Source of the DNA: Methylobacter sp.
GTDB taxonomy: Bacteria > Pseudomonadota > Gammaproteobacteria > Methylococcales > Methylomonadaceae
DNA length: 64,000 nt
NCBI RefSeq assembly: GCF_030680395.1
Contig: NZ_JAUXVR010000041.1
Location: 204,368-268,367 of the forward strand
Direction: 5' to 3'
In this document: positions 39,478 through 49,353 of the stretch, piece after piece
Position numbering within the stretch: the first letter of the stretch is position 1
Layout: the number at the start of each line of letters is the position of its first letter
Notes under the pieces: model-generated
Told to the model about the DNA's origin: nothing
The model's database searches: none
What the model saw: only the letters and a program-made list of their open reading frames with translations
Position numbers and translations under genes: made by a program

Positions 39478-39756
39478 CCGGATGATCGAAATAAAGAGCC
39501 GGCCCAGCCAGGGCTTTAATTAATCGGCCCGGCGTATCCAACCCCCGTTTAATTTCCGCACAAAAGGCAGCAAGAAATAAAAGGGCATGTCCCTCCCCGT
39601 ACACGGCTAATTTCAACAGTAATTTTCAGAATCCGCACGGTCCCGAATAGATATAACCCCTCGTGAAATGGAAATAAACGCCTAAATCTGGCATTATGTC
39701 GCCTCAATACGCCTTGTATTCCACAAGGTTGAAACAACTCTACATTAAGGAAAGCA

Positions 39757-40098
39757 ATGAATAGTCTCCCCAAATGTCCCGCATGCGGCTCAGAATTCAC
39801 TTACGAAGACGATATGATGTATGTCTGCCCTGAATGCGCACACGAATGGCCAAAAGATGGGACCGCCGAAGATAGCTCCGATGTCCGTATCATTAAGGAT
39901 GCAAACGGCAACGTGCTACAAGACGGAGATACCGTCACCGTAATCAAAGATCTCAAAGTTAAAGGCTCATCATCGGTTGTCAAAGTCGGCACCAAAGTCA
40001 AAATCATCCGCCTGGTCGACGGTGACCATGATATTGATTGCAGAATCGACGGTATTGGTGCAATGAAACTTAAATCAGAGTTTGTTAAAAAGGTCTAA
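39757..40098 (+). CDS. yjdM: PhnA/YjdM family zinc-ribbon protein
   Basis: [28 protein letters not shown] ... [52 protein letters not shown]. Confidence 0.95.
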   Translation: MNSLPKCPACGSEFTYEDDMMYVCPECAHEWPKDGTAEDSSDVRIIKDANGNVLQDGDTVTVIKDLKVKGSSSVVKVGTKVKIIRLVDGDHDIDCRIDGIGAMKLKSEFVKKV

Positions 40099-40434
40099 TA
40101 CGGGCATGGTGATAAGCTCGAGCCCATTCAGGAATCGATGAAGAGTGAATGCTTTGTATTACCCGAAAGCTCCGGTTTTTATAATGTGTTTGAGTGTCGT
40201 CACGAGCCCGGCACTGGCGGACGTGTTGACTAAGCACGGCATCAACGGCAACAAGTTACGCGACACCGGAAAGTCCGTATTTCAGCACATCAGCCTGGTG
40301 CCCAAGAACCTGTTTTCTTTGAACAAGTTTAATCTATAGCAGTCAAAATCCGTTGTTTTCCGATTTTTCCGGTTAGGGGGTTCATAAAACCCCCTACCTC
40401 GTCACTGTCCTTAAGCTTGTTGTGGGGCAACCCG

Positions 40435-41679
40435 CTATACAAACAAACTAAACGGTTCAACGGTTACTTTGTCACCTGCCTGCACGCCGTTACACTCTTC
40501 CGGCAAAACGATATAGCACCCGCTCTGACTCATGGAACTGAGGATATGCGAGCCTTGCTGACCCGCTGAGGCGACAAAAAACTCGCCGCGTTGATCTTGA
40601 CTGAGGATGCCGCGCTGATATTCCTGCCGTCCGGGAGCTTTTTTTAATACCGAGGTGCACGTCGCTGTAAATCTTAACGGTTTGGATAGCGGCGCGCCGG
40701 AAAGTTGCCTGAGTGCGGGCGCTACAATCTGGTGAAAGGTTACGACAACGGCAACCGGATTGCCGGGCAACCCGAAAAAGTAACACTGCCCTATTTTTCC
40801 GAAGGCCAGCGGTTTGCCGGGTTTTATCGCAATTTTCCAGAAATTGACTTCTCCGCAGCTTTGCAGGATTTCTTTGACATAATCGGCTTCACCGACTGAA
40901 GCCCCGCCGGTGGTTATGATGACATCATAGTTAAGGGAAGCTTCAATAAAGCTATTTTCAAGCAACTGTTTATTGTCGGGAATGACCCCCAGATCAACAA
41001 CGCTGTAGCCGGGGTCTGCCAATAATCCGCCTAACATAGTGCGATTGCTGTCGTATATTTTTCCAGGCTGAAGCGGCAGGCCCAATGCGGTCAGCTCGTC
41101 GCCGGTAGAAAAATGAGCGATTTTTAACTGTCGTTTAACAATCACCTCATCAATACCGGCAGAGGCCAGTAAACCCAGATCAACCGCTGTCAACTTTTTA
41201 GGCTCGGCTATTAAACAGGCGCCTTGTTTTACGTCTTCACCGATTTGCCTGATATTTTGCTGCGCTCGTGTGTCGGCCGGAAAATGTATGGTTTGTCCCT
41301 GAACCTGCACATGTTCCTGCATGATGACTGAATCGGCTTGCTCCGGCACGACAGCGCCGGTAAAAATCCTGACGCATTGGCCCGGTTGCAACTGCCCCTC
41401 AAACGGCCGCCCGGCCCAGGAAGTTCCTGTCACAACCAGCATAAACGCTTGCCCGCCAGCCATGTCCCGACTTGCAAAAGCATAGCCATCCATAGCCGCA
41501 TTCCGGTCATGAGGGATATTGATCGGCGAATAAACCGCTTCTGCCAGTACCCGTCCCAAGGCGTTTTTTAACGATGCTTTTACTGTGCTGTTTACGGGAT
41601 TTACAGCGGCTTTGATCCTGTCCAGCGCATCGTCAATAGACAATAACGACCTGGATTCCGGGCTGCATGCGTCAATCAT
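40435..41679 (-). CDS. moeA: Molybdopterin molybdenumtransferase
   Basis: DRNAAMDGYAF; VITTGGASVGEADYVKEIL; IKPGKPLAFG; FGLPGNPVAVVVTF. Confidence 0.97.
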   Translation of the reverse strand: MIDACSPESRSLLSIDDALDRIKAAVNPVNSTVKASLKNALGRVLAEAVYSPINIPHDRNAAMDGYAFASRDMAGGQAFMLVVTGTSWAGRPFEGQLQPGQCVRIFTGAVVPEQADSVIMQEHVQVQGQTIHFPADTRAQQNIRQIGEDVKQGACLIAEPKKLTAVDLGLLASAGIDEVIVKRQLKIAHFSTGDELTALGLPLQPGKIYDSNRTMLGGLLADPGYSVVDLGVIPDNKQLLENSFIEASLNYDVIITTGGASVGEADYVKEILQSCGEVNFWKIAIKPGKPLAFGKIGQCYFFGLPGNPVAVVVTFHQIVAPALRQLSGAPLSKPLRFTATCTSVLKKAPGRQEYQRGILSQDQRGEFFVASAGQQGSHILSSMSQSGCYIVLPEECNGVQAGDKVTVEPFSLFV

Positions 41680-42208
41680 GGCTGGTCATAACATGGTTTT
41701 GGATAAAGGCGGCAATCATTTCAGGCCGGTTAAGTTCCAGTTGCATCAAATAGTCTGGCGTTTCCAGCGCTGCATCCGTAGCTATCGCGATGATGTCCGG
41801 GTCGTTTGGGTAAAGCAAGGTTTTTTCAAGCGAGGGTCGATGCAATTCAATTTTAGGAAACTGTTCCGCCCTAAAGCCTTCAACCAGGATTAGATCCAGT
41901 TCAGCTTGATCGAATTGCTTCAACTGATCAGCCAAGCGGGGTTCTTTTTCCGGGGTGAATTCGGTAATAATCGCGCGGCGATATCGGGATACCAGCATGA
42001 CAGACGTGGCACCGGCCTTCCTTAAGCGAAAACTGTCTTTTCCCGGCTGATCAATTTCAAAATCATGATGACTATGCTTGATCAGGCCTATACGCAAACC
42101 GTTTTGTTTTAAAATCGGGATCAATTCAGTCAGTAACGTGGTTTTGCCGGTTCCGCTTGCGGCAACAAAACCTAAAACCGGAATTTGTGCATTCTGCATA
42201 TCAACCAA
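41672..42208 (-). CDS. mobB: Molybdopterin-guanine dinucleotide biosynthesis protein B
   Basis: PVLGFVAASGTGKTTLLTELIPILKQNGLRIGLIKHSHHDFEIDQPGKDSFRLRKAGA. Confidence 0.96.
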   Translation of the reverse strand: MVDMQNAQIPVLGFVAASGTGKTTLLTELIPILKQNGLRIGLIKHSHHDFEIDQPGKDSFRLRKAGATSVMLVSRYRRAIITEFTPEKEPRLADQLKQFDQAELDLILVEGFRAEQFPKIELHRPSLEKTLLYPNDPDIIAIATDAALETPDYLMQLELNRPEMIAAFIQNHVMTSHD

Positions 42209-42410
42209 ATTGTTAGATTGTTATCATAAGATGTCATATTCTAAGGTATTATTTATCCAAATACCATGCCTACATGGATGCAGACATGGGGCGTAAGCTT
42301 TGCATACATGGCCGCTACCGAGAAGTGAAAACCTTATCTATATTAGGTATAAGTGAGGAACGGAAGTCTTGAGAACGACCTTAAGCAGATCATTAATTCA
42401 GGAGTAAACC

Positions 42411-42905
42411 TTGATTCGAATTTTTCTGATTTTGTTATTTATCATCATCGCATTTTTTTGGATGCGTGCGTTTTTAAAAACCTCACCCGTCATACCAGCT
42501 CGTTATATCAAACTGTTGTTTCTATTTGTTACAGGGCTGATCCTGTTTTATTTGGGCGCAACCGGACGCTTGAGCTGGTTTTTTGCGCTGGCAGGCGTGA
42601 TTGTCGCCTTTATACTCCGCTTAATGCCGGTATTGTTACGTTATGCACCCTATTTACACCGACTATGGTCCGACTTCAATTCTGCAAAACAAAACACGTC
42701 ACAGCGGCAAAATAAAACCGGCACTAAAGGCAATATGTCTATTGAAGAGGCTTATGAAGTATTAGGGTTGAAGATAGGGGCATCGGAATCTGAAATTATT
42801 GCTGCTCATCGCAAATTGATGCAAAAAATGCACCCCGATCGTGGCGGATCGGATTATTTGGCCGCAAAAATAAATCTGGCTAAAAAGATTTTGTTAAAAA
42901 AATAA
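42411..42905 (+). CDS. Membrane DnaJ-domain protein (TIM14-like)
   Basis: TM segments then MSIEEAYEVLGLKIGASESEIIAAHRKLMQKMHPDRGGSDYLAAKINLAKKILL. Confidence 0.93.
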   Translation: MIRIFLILLFIIIAFFWMRAFLKTSPVIPARYIKLLFLFVTGLILFYLGATGRLSWFFALAGVIVAFILRLMPVLLRYAPYLHRLWSDFNSAKQNTSQRQNKTGTKGNMSIEEAYEVLGLKIGASESEIIAAHRKLMQKMHPDRGGSDYLAAKINLAKKILLKK

Positions 42906-42911
42906 CCCGCT

Positions 42912-43799
42912 ATGACATCCGCTACTCCAAAGCTAATTTTCCTTGTAATACTGTCGGCTTTATTGCATGGCTGTACTTCTGTCAGTCCAAACTATGCCCC
43001 TGTCAGCACAAATTACCCTGATACGTCTAAATACGAGACAAAATATTATCAGGTAAAAAAAGGCGATACCTTGTCCGCAATAAGCTTGATTTATGATTTG
43101 GATTATCGGCAATTAGCTCTATGGAACCGGATTGCGCCACCTTATACGATAGAAATAGGTCAAAAAATAAGGCTCTCCGACCCGAATCCGGAAAACACCC
43201 CCATGCATGATCGCATGGATGCGGGAGTACAAAAAAAAGCAAAACAGAACATCGCAACGGCAACAAATAGAATCAGCTCACAGAAAAAAACCGCTATTTC
43301 ATTAGATACTAAATCCAATCTGACTTACAAACCGCTCTATAACAGCCAACCTTTTAATAAAATCGCTGTAAAAAACGGAAGCAGTCCACAAAAAAAATCA
43401 ATTATTTCAATTGATAATGGAAACATGTTAAAGTTAAACTTTCAATGGCCGATAAAGGGAAAAGTTTTAAAATATTTTTCTCAAGCCGGTAACAAGGGCA
43501 TTGATATAGCCGGCAAAATGGGACAGGACGTCAGTGCGGCTGAAGCGGGTAAAGTTGTATATAGCGGGCAAGGCCTGATTGGCTACGGTAATTTGCTTAT
43601 TATCAAGCACAACGATTTGTATTTAAGCGCTTATGCAAATAATAGCCGGCTACTCGTTGCAGAAGGCTATACCGTAGAAAAAGGCGAGGTTATTGCAAAA
43701 GTTGGGCGGGCAGGATCAAACAAAACATCACTGCATTTTGAAATAAGAAAAAACGGAAAACCGGTAAACCCAGTTAACTTTTTACCGGAAAATAATTAA
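42912..43799 (+). CDS. nlpD: NlpD-like lipoprotein, LysM plus M23 (LytM) domains
   Basis: Lipobox [37 protein letters not shown]-terminal M23 [35 protein letters not shown]; followed by rpoS. Confidence 0.92.
   Translation: MTSATPKLIFLVILSALLHGCTSVSPNYAPVSTNYPDTSKYETKYYQVKKGDTLSAISLIYDLDYRQLALWNRIAPPYTIEIGQKIRLSDPNPENTPMHDRMDAGVQKKAKQNIATATNRISSQKKTAISLDTKSNLTYKPLYNSQPFNKIAVKNGSSPQKKSIISIDNGNMLKLNFQWPIKGKVLKYFSQAGNKGIDIAGKMGQDVSAAEAGKVVYSGQGLIGYGNLLIIKHNDLYLSAYANNSRLLVAEGYTVEKGEVIAKVGRAGSNKTSLHFEIRKNGKPVNPVNFLPENN
43202..43230 (+). repeat. Short related repeat fragment in frame within nlpD linker
   Basis: CATGCATGATCGCATGGATGCGGGAGTAC (protein MHDRMDAGV) versus CGACTGCATGGATGCAGGAGGTAC (protein DCMDAGGT). 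Confidence 0.5.
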
Positions 43800-43836
43800 A
43801 CCATTTCGACTTAAGTCGAACAATGTAGAGGTTATC

Positions 43837-44916
43837 ATGAAAGCAGAATTGGTTGAGCTATTAGACGATGATGTTTGTGTATTATTTGATGACGATTTGT
43901 CTTTCGACGATGAACTCCAGACAAATTCCGCTATCGGTGAAGCATTCGACTGCATGGATGCAGGAGGTACGACCACATGGATGGGGGAGGTAGAATCGCG
44001 TCTGGAACGGCGGTCGAGAGCAATGCATGAAACAATTACCGAGGATATTGATGAGATAATTACTGTTGAATCGCGGGAAGATAAGAGCATGGATGCGACC
44101 CGGGTTTATTTAAATGAACTGGCTCGTTCACAATTACTGACCGCCGATCAGGAAAAAATCTACGGCTCCAGAGCCTTACTCGGCGATGAGGCTGCCCGCA
44201 AGATCATGATCGAAAGTAATTTACGCCTGGTCGTTAAAATTTCCCGTCGTTACCTGAATAGAGGCTTGCCGTTACTGGATTTGATTGAGGAAGGTAATCT
44301 TGGCTTGATGCGCGCAGTTGAAAAATTCGATCCTGAAAGAGGTTTTAGATTTTCAACCTATGCAACCTGGTGGATCAGGCAAACTATTGAGCGAGCCATC
44401 ATGAATCAGACGCGAACCATTCGTTTGCCGATTCATATTGTTAAAGAAATGAATACTTATCTTAAAGCCCAACGCCATTTGTCACAATTACTCGATCATG
44501 AACCCAATGCCGAAGATATCGCAGTGCATCTGGATATACCGGTCAATAAAGTTGAAAAAATGCTCAAACTCAATGAGCGGGTTACCTCCATCGATATTCC
44601 GGGCGGCAAGGATTTTGACAAACCTTTAGTTGAGTCAATTTCTGATGGCGAGAGCTTATCGCCCGCCGAAAAAATACAAGAAGACGGCATTAAGCACAAT
44701 ATTGCCAAATGGGTATTTCAGCTTCCCGAGAAACAACGCGAAGTTATTTGCCGTCGCTATGGACTTTGCGGTTATGAAGGTTCAACTCTTGAGCAAGTTG
44801 CTCAAGAGTTGGGCGTAACCAGGGAACGTGTCAGACAGATTCAAATGGATGCCTTAAAAAGAATGAAAGAAATTCTGGAATTTAACGGCTATTCTTTTGA
44901 AGCAATTTTTAATTGA
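43837..44916 (+). CDS. rpoS: RNA polymerase sigma factor RpoS
   Basis: [83 protein letters not shown]; nlpD-rpoS synteny. Confidence 0.96.
   Translation: MKAELVELLDDDVCVLFDDDLSFDDELQTNSAIGEAFDCMDAGGTTTWMGEVESRLERRSRAMHETITEDIDEIITVESREDKSMDATRVYLNELARSQLLTADQEKIYGSRALLGDEAARKIMIESNLRLVVKISRRYLNRGLPLLDLIEEGNLGLMRAVEKFDPERGFRFSTYATWWIRQTIERAIMNQTRTIRLPIHIVKEMNTYLKAQRHLSQLLDHEPNAEDIAVHLDIPVNKVEKMLKLNERVTSIDIPGGKDFDKPLVESISDGESLSPAEKIQEDGIKHNIAKWVFQLPEKQREVICRRYGLCGYEGSTLEQVAQELGVTRERVRQIQMDALKRMKEILEFNGYSFEAIFN
43947..44043 (+). repeat. Dispersed 97-bp repeat, copy A, in frame within rpoS
   Basis: CGACTGCATGGATGCAGGAGGTAC... first 24 bp identical to 49371-49394; same length and frame as copy B. 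Confidence 0.85.
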
Positions 44917-44966
44917 TGATAAATAAGGCTCAAGGTGAAAGGCGAATAATTCCTTAAACCTTGAAC

Positions 44967-45827
44967 CTAAAATGCATTTTGCAGCGGCCAGTCCCTGTAA
45001 TTAAAAACCTGTCCTTGTTCCCGAACTGTACCGCAAGCGCTGAGCGATACTTCGGCAATAACCCATTGCACTGCATTGAGCTTGCCATCCGCTAGAATGC
45101 CGTTATCAGGAAAACCACGATCCACAGGCGTATAGATGGCCGCCGCACCGATATTGACATCCACGGCTTCAGACCACGGCGCATTGCCTACCAGAGTAGA
45201 CTGAACGACATAACACTGGTTTTCCAGGGCTCTTGCCTGACAACCTATTTTAACGCGATGGTATCCGGCCAAGGTATCAGTGCAACTGGGCACTAAAATC
45301 AGATTCGCTCCGGCCTCGACCTGCTTTCTTGCCAACATCGGAAATTCACTGTCATAGCAAACGTTGATAGCGATTTTCCCGTAATCGGTATTAAAACACC
45401 TCAATTCCTCACCGCTTTGAATCAGCCATTGCTCATTTTCAAAACGGGTCATCATCAGTTTATCCTGATAATCAATTTGACCATCCGGCATAAAAAGGTA
45501 AGCCCGATTTCGATAAGCGCCGGAATCTGTTTTTACCGGAAACGTACCCGATTGAATGATGCACCGGTATTTTTTAGCCAAGCTCAGGAACAAGTCCAGA
45601 TAATCGTCATGCAATGACTGCATGGCGGCCAGCTGCTTGCTTAAGGATGAATAAATAGATTCGCCGAACAGCGAGGCCAGCTCCATACTGGCATACTCGG
45701 GGAAAAGCAGAATTTTCGCATCCTGTTCAGCCGCTTCAATAACCCAGCGTTCAACTTTACTTCGATACTGTTGCCAGTTTCCCAGAAAACTGATGTCGTA
45801 TTGGGCGGTTGCAATTTTAACGTTCAT
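44967..45827 (-). CDS. Carbon-nitrogen hydrolase (nitrilase superfamily)
   Basis: KILLFPEYASMELASL (Glu), DYQDKLMMTRFE (Lys), INVCYDSEFPMLARKQVEAGANLILVPSCTD (Cys). Confidence 0.95.
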   Translation of the reverse strand: MNVKIATAQYDISFLGNWQQYRSKVERWVIEAAEQDAKILLFPEYASMELASLFGESIYSSLSKQLAAMQSLHDDYLDLFLSLAKKYRCIIQSGTFPVKTDSGAYRNRAYLFMPDGQIDYQDKLMMTRFENEQWLIQSGEELRCFNTDYGKIAINVCYDSEFPMLARKQVEAGANLILVPSCTDTLAGYHRVKIGCQARALENQCYVVQSTLVGNAPWSEAVDVNIGAAAIYTPVDRGFPDNGILADGKLNAVQWVIAEVSLSACGTVREQGQVFNYRDWPLQNAF

Positions 45828-46416
45828 GTTTCAACCAGAAAGTCATAGGCTTAGGCGTTTCATTAACATCATCCAGATCTTTCCAGATATAGGTTGTGTT
45901 AAGCTCAGGATGTTTGACGTAGCCGCGCTTGTTCCAGAATTGATCCAGTGCCATATAGTCGGCTGGTCGCCTGGGATGATCCGCAGGCCGTTCTACACAA
46001 CAAAAACAAATGGTTTTAAAGCCCCCCAAGTCCTCGGCATGAGCCTCTCTTTGTTCAAAAAACCGAACGCCGATACCCAAGCCGCGATAGTTCTTGTTGA
46101 GCACCGATTCGCTGCAATAAAAAACTTCATCGAGATTATACCCATTATCAAGAAACGGCTTTTTTAGCTCATCGGTTTCATATTTCATCGGGATTGCTGT
46201 CGATGCCCCGACCACTTTATCGCCATCAAAAGCGATTACAATAACGCTTTCGGGGCAATCGATATAAGTTTGTAAATATTTTTTCTCATAATCGATATCC
46301 CCGTCGTATAAATACGGAAAATCGCGAAACACTTCAATTCTAAGCCGGGCGAGTTCAGGGATAAATTGTTCGAGAGCGTGGCCGCTCCATCTTTCAATAC
46401 GAATATCTTTAGCCAT
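45817..46416 (-). CDS. GNAT family N-acetyltransferase
   Basis: LRIEVFRDFPYLYDGDIDYEKKYLQTY... SVLNKNYRGLGIGVRFFEQREAHAEDLGG; overlaps the downstream nitrilase by 11 bp. Confidence 0.85.
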   Translation of the reverse strand: MAKDIRIERWSGHALEQFIPELARLRIEVFRDFPYLYDGDIDYEKKYLQTYIDCPESVIVIAFDGDKVVGASTAIPMKYETDELKKPFLDNGYNLDEVFYCSESVLNKNYRGLGIGVRFFEQREAHAEDLGGFKTICFCCVERPADHPRRPADYMALDQFWNKRGYVKHPELNTTYIWKDLDDVNETPKPMTFWLKHER

Positions 46417-46622
46417 AAAGTTATATAAGAAAAAAGATGCGCATTTTAGCTGAACGCTGATAATTTGCGTAGATCACGCTGTAAAAAAACCGGTATTGTT
46501 CAATTCTGCGCCAAGAGCGGCCCATATTAAAAAAATGGTAATTATGAGATGATGTGACAACGATTTACTCGGCGTGTTTCATAACGCCTTTCTTCAAATT
46601 TTTTTGTGTTATTGATTTATTT

Positions 46623-48329
46623 ATGAAAATTGCTTCATTCGTTGTATTAGTTGTTTTGCTTAATGGCTTACTGGGCTGGTCAATCAACTTACCCCAGGAT
46701 GTAGGGGCGGACGTTCCGTCAGGAAAACTCAACAGTCTCTCATTCGCCCCGTTTCGGGAAGGCCAAGGACCTTTGGATGAGAAATTCCCTAGCTCCGAAC
46801 AAATTGATGCCGACTTGCGTTTGATGGGTGAAAAAACCCACACTATTCGCACTTATGCCAGCGCGGAAGGCAACATGCCGACCATTCCCGCCTTAGCTCG
46901 AAAGTATGGCTTGAAGATGATTCAAGGCGCTTGGCTGGGCTCTATAAAAGAAGACAATAAAGCGGAAATCGCCGAAGTCATCCGTTCCGCCAATGCAAAC
47001 CCCGATGTGGTCAAGCGGGTTATCGTCGGCAATGAAGTGCTGTTACGAGGCGACCTGGATTCTAAAAAAATAATTGAATACATACGGGAAGTCAAACGCT
47101 CGGTAAAACAGCCGGTTTCTTATGCCGATGTGTGGTCCATGTACATGAAGCATCCCGAGTTAATCAAGGAAGTGGATTTTATTACCATCCATATTCTGCC
47201 CTACTGGGAGGATGAGCCAATCACCGTAGACCAGGCGCCAAAGCATATCGAGCGCATTTTCAAGCAGGTTCAACAGGAGGCCGATGCGATAGCTCCCGGT
47301 AAACGGATACTGATTGGCGAATCCGGCTGGCCTGGTGAAGGTCGTCAACGCGGCTGGTCGGTGCCGAGCGTAGTAAACGAAGCAAAATTCATCCGCGCAT
47401 TAATTGAAGTCGCCAATAAAAACGGCTTCGATTACAACATTGTCGAAGCCTTTAACCAATCATGGAAAAGCGAGCTTGAAGGCGTGGTCGGGGCAAACTG
47501 GGGACTTTATTCGGTTGATCGTAAAGAGGTCTTTCCTTTAACCGGCCTGGTCTACGAAAATCCTGACTGGCTTAAGGGCGTTATAGCGTCAACGATACTT
47601 TTTCTAATCATCGTTGCCTTCTACTGGAAGTCGTTGCAATCATTATCCTTGTCGCGTGTTGCATTTTTTTTACTATTCTCGCAATTGCTTACCTTGCTGC
47701 TGGCAAACATGGCCGAGAACCTGTGGTATACCAGTTATAGCGACTGGCAGCGCTTACAGACGGTGTTAACCGTAGGACTGAACGCCATCTTGGCCGGTTT
47801 GATATTGCAGCGCGGCCATGGTCTGTTAGCCAACAATACAGCCAATCCAAAATTTGGCGCCTGGATATATACGCTCTACATGCTGTTTGCCGGGTTTGCC
47901 GTTTATAAAACCTTTGGTCTGGCACTGGATGGGCGTTACATCAGCTTTCCAACGGTAGCCGTTTATGTCCCGGTTGCAGGCATGTTCGGATTAATGATCA
48001 TCAGTTATATGACCGAACTTTCTTGGTCGCTAAAAGCCGTTGAGATTAACCGGTTGGCCGGGCATCAAAATAGCAAAGCCGATCAGGATAAGATAATAGG
48101 TTACGCGTTGCTGGCCGTAGGTATGACTCTTATCATCTGGGAAGCCAAAGCCTTCATGATAAGCCGCGACTTTATCCTTGCTTATCCTAATGTCGGCGAA
48201 AGAATCGGCGTGGCGTTTATTTTTTCAGTAACCAATTATCAACTGATGGCATGGCTAATATGTCTGGCCATTCTCGCGTTACCGCTTCTGGTTAGCGACA
48301 ATAAATCCGGCAAACGAATGCACGGATAA
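46623..48329 (+). CDS. Membrane protein with glycoside hydrolase family 17-like domain (beta-1,3-glucanase-like); ORF track starts at 46554
   Basis: LNSLSFAPFREGQGP... TIRTYAS... RVIVGNEVLLRGDL... VDFITIHILPYWE... ILIGESGWPGEGRQRG, then multiple C-terminal TM helices. Confidence 0.88.
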   Translation: MKIASFVVLVVLLNGLLGWSINLPQDVGADVPSGKLNSLSFAPFREGQGPLDEKFPSSEQIDADLRLMGEKTHTIRTYASAEGNMPTIPALARKYGLKMIQGAWLGSIKEDNKAEIAEVIRSANANPDVVKRVIVGNEVLLRGDLDSKKIIEYIREVKRSVKQPVSYADVWSMYMKHPELIKEVDFITIHILPYWEDEPITVDQAPKHIERIFKQVQQEADAIAPGKRILIGESGWPGEGRQRGWSVPSVVNEAKFIRALIEVANKNGFDYNIVEAFNQSWKSELEGVVGANWGLYSVDRKEVFPLTGLVYENPDWLKGVIASTILFLIIVAFYWKSLQSLSLSRVAFFLLFSQLLTLLLANMAENLWYTSYSDWQRLQTVLTVGLNAILAGLILQRGHGLLANNTANPKFGAWIYTLYMLFAGFAVYKTFGLALDGRYISFPTVAVYVPVAGMFGLMIISYMTELSWSLKAVEINRLAGHQNSKADQDKIIGYALLAVGMTLIIWEAKAFMISRDFILAYPNVGERIGVAFIFSVTNYQLMAWLICLAILALPLLVSDNKSGKRMHG

Positions 48330-48332
48330 GAG

Positions 48333-48401
48333 GCAGTACCTCCTCACGGACAGCAATGCATGGAGCACGCGTAGCGCGGTGTGCCGAGAAATAATCGGCA
48401 C
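48333..48401. repeat. Degenerate intergenic relative of the 97-bp repeat
   Basis: CAGTACCTCCTCACGGACAGCAATGCATGGAGCACG...TGCCGAGA; includes hairpin GTGCCGAgaaataaTCGGCAC (48381-48401). Confidence 0.5.
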
Positions 48402-48580
48402 GCCATCTTGTCGCCGATCGCCTGCCCCCATGACTATTTCTTAACATCAGTCTGCTCCGACAATGCAAGATTCCCCAGTCTTATTTATTAAAAAAAGACT
48501 ATCTCTATACTTTTTAAAATAACCTGAAGTAAACTAGGGTAAATATAAAAATTCTAGCCTGGCAGAAGATTAGGGAAAAT

Positions 48581-49351
48581 ATGCGCAACATTAAATTATT
48601 TGAGTCCGTTAATCACCGTTTTATTTTGCTCAACGAGAGTGAACCGGGCGAAGAGGACGGCATACGTTCTAACCAGTATCTCATCACCCATCATAATGAC
48701 GGCGTGTTGCTTGATCCGGGCGGTTTTGGAGTGATGCCGCGGGTACTGGCGGAAATGTTGCGTTACGTGGGACCCGAGCAAATTAAAGCCATTTTTCTGT
48801 CCCATCAAGACCCTGATATAGTCGGCGGTCTGTCAACCTGGCTGGAACTGTGTCACTCGCCCGTCTATGTTTCCAGCATCTGGATACGCTTTTTGCCCCA
48901 TTACGGTCTAAAAGACATGGCGCGATTTATCGGGGTGCCCAACGAAGGCAAGGATTGCGAGCTATCGCCCGGTTTTAAACTAAAAATTGTGCCCGCGCAT
49001 TTTTTGCATTCCGAAGGCCAGATTAATGTCTACGACCCGATTTCTAAAATCCTGTTCACCGGCGACATCGGTGCGGCAATGCTGCCCGTAGATAAAAACG
49101 AAGCATTTGTAGATAATTTTGCCGCTCACATCCCCTATATCAAGGGGTTTCACCGCCGCTATATGTGCTCTAACAAGGCGATACGCTGTTGGTTGGACAC
49201 CATTGCCGACCTCGATATTGCGATGATCGCCCCCCAACACGGCCCGATTTACCGAGGCGCTGCAGTACAGGATTTCCTAAACTGGCTCAAAGACCTGCAA
49301 TGCGGCGTTGATATAATGCAACCTGGCGGGCACTTTCCGCCTGAGGACTGA
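48581..49351 (+). CDS. MBL-fold protein, ODP/flavodiiron-like oxygen-binding domain
   Basis: ILLNESEPGEEDGIRSNQYLITHHNDGVLLDPGG... IKAIFLSHQDPDIVGGL... PAHFLHSEGQINVYDPISKILFTGDIGAA... IAPQHGPI. Confidence 0.88.
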   Translation: MRNIKLFESVNHRFILLNESEPGEEDGIRSNQYLITHHNDGVLLDPGGFGVMPRVLAEMLRYVGPEQIKAIFLSHQDPDIVGGLSTWLELCHSPVYVSSIWIRFLPHYGLKDMARFIGVPNEGKDCELSPGFKLKIVPAHFLHSEGQINVYDPISKILFTGDIGAAMLPVDKNEAFVDNFAAHIPYIKGFHRRYMCSNKAIRCWLDTIADLDIAMIAPQHGPIYRGAAVQDFLNWLKDLQCGVDIMQPGGHFPPED

Positions 49352-49353
49352 TC

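Noticed and set aside
40145-40339. 64-aa ORF after the phnA/yjdM gene
   Set aside because: Weak secretory-like N-terminus but no clear RBS or family; not supportable as a gene
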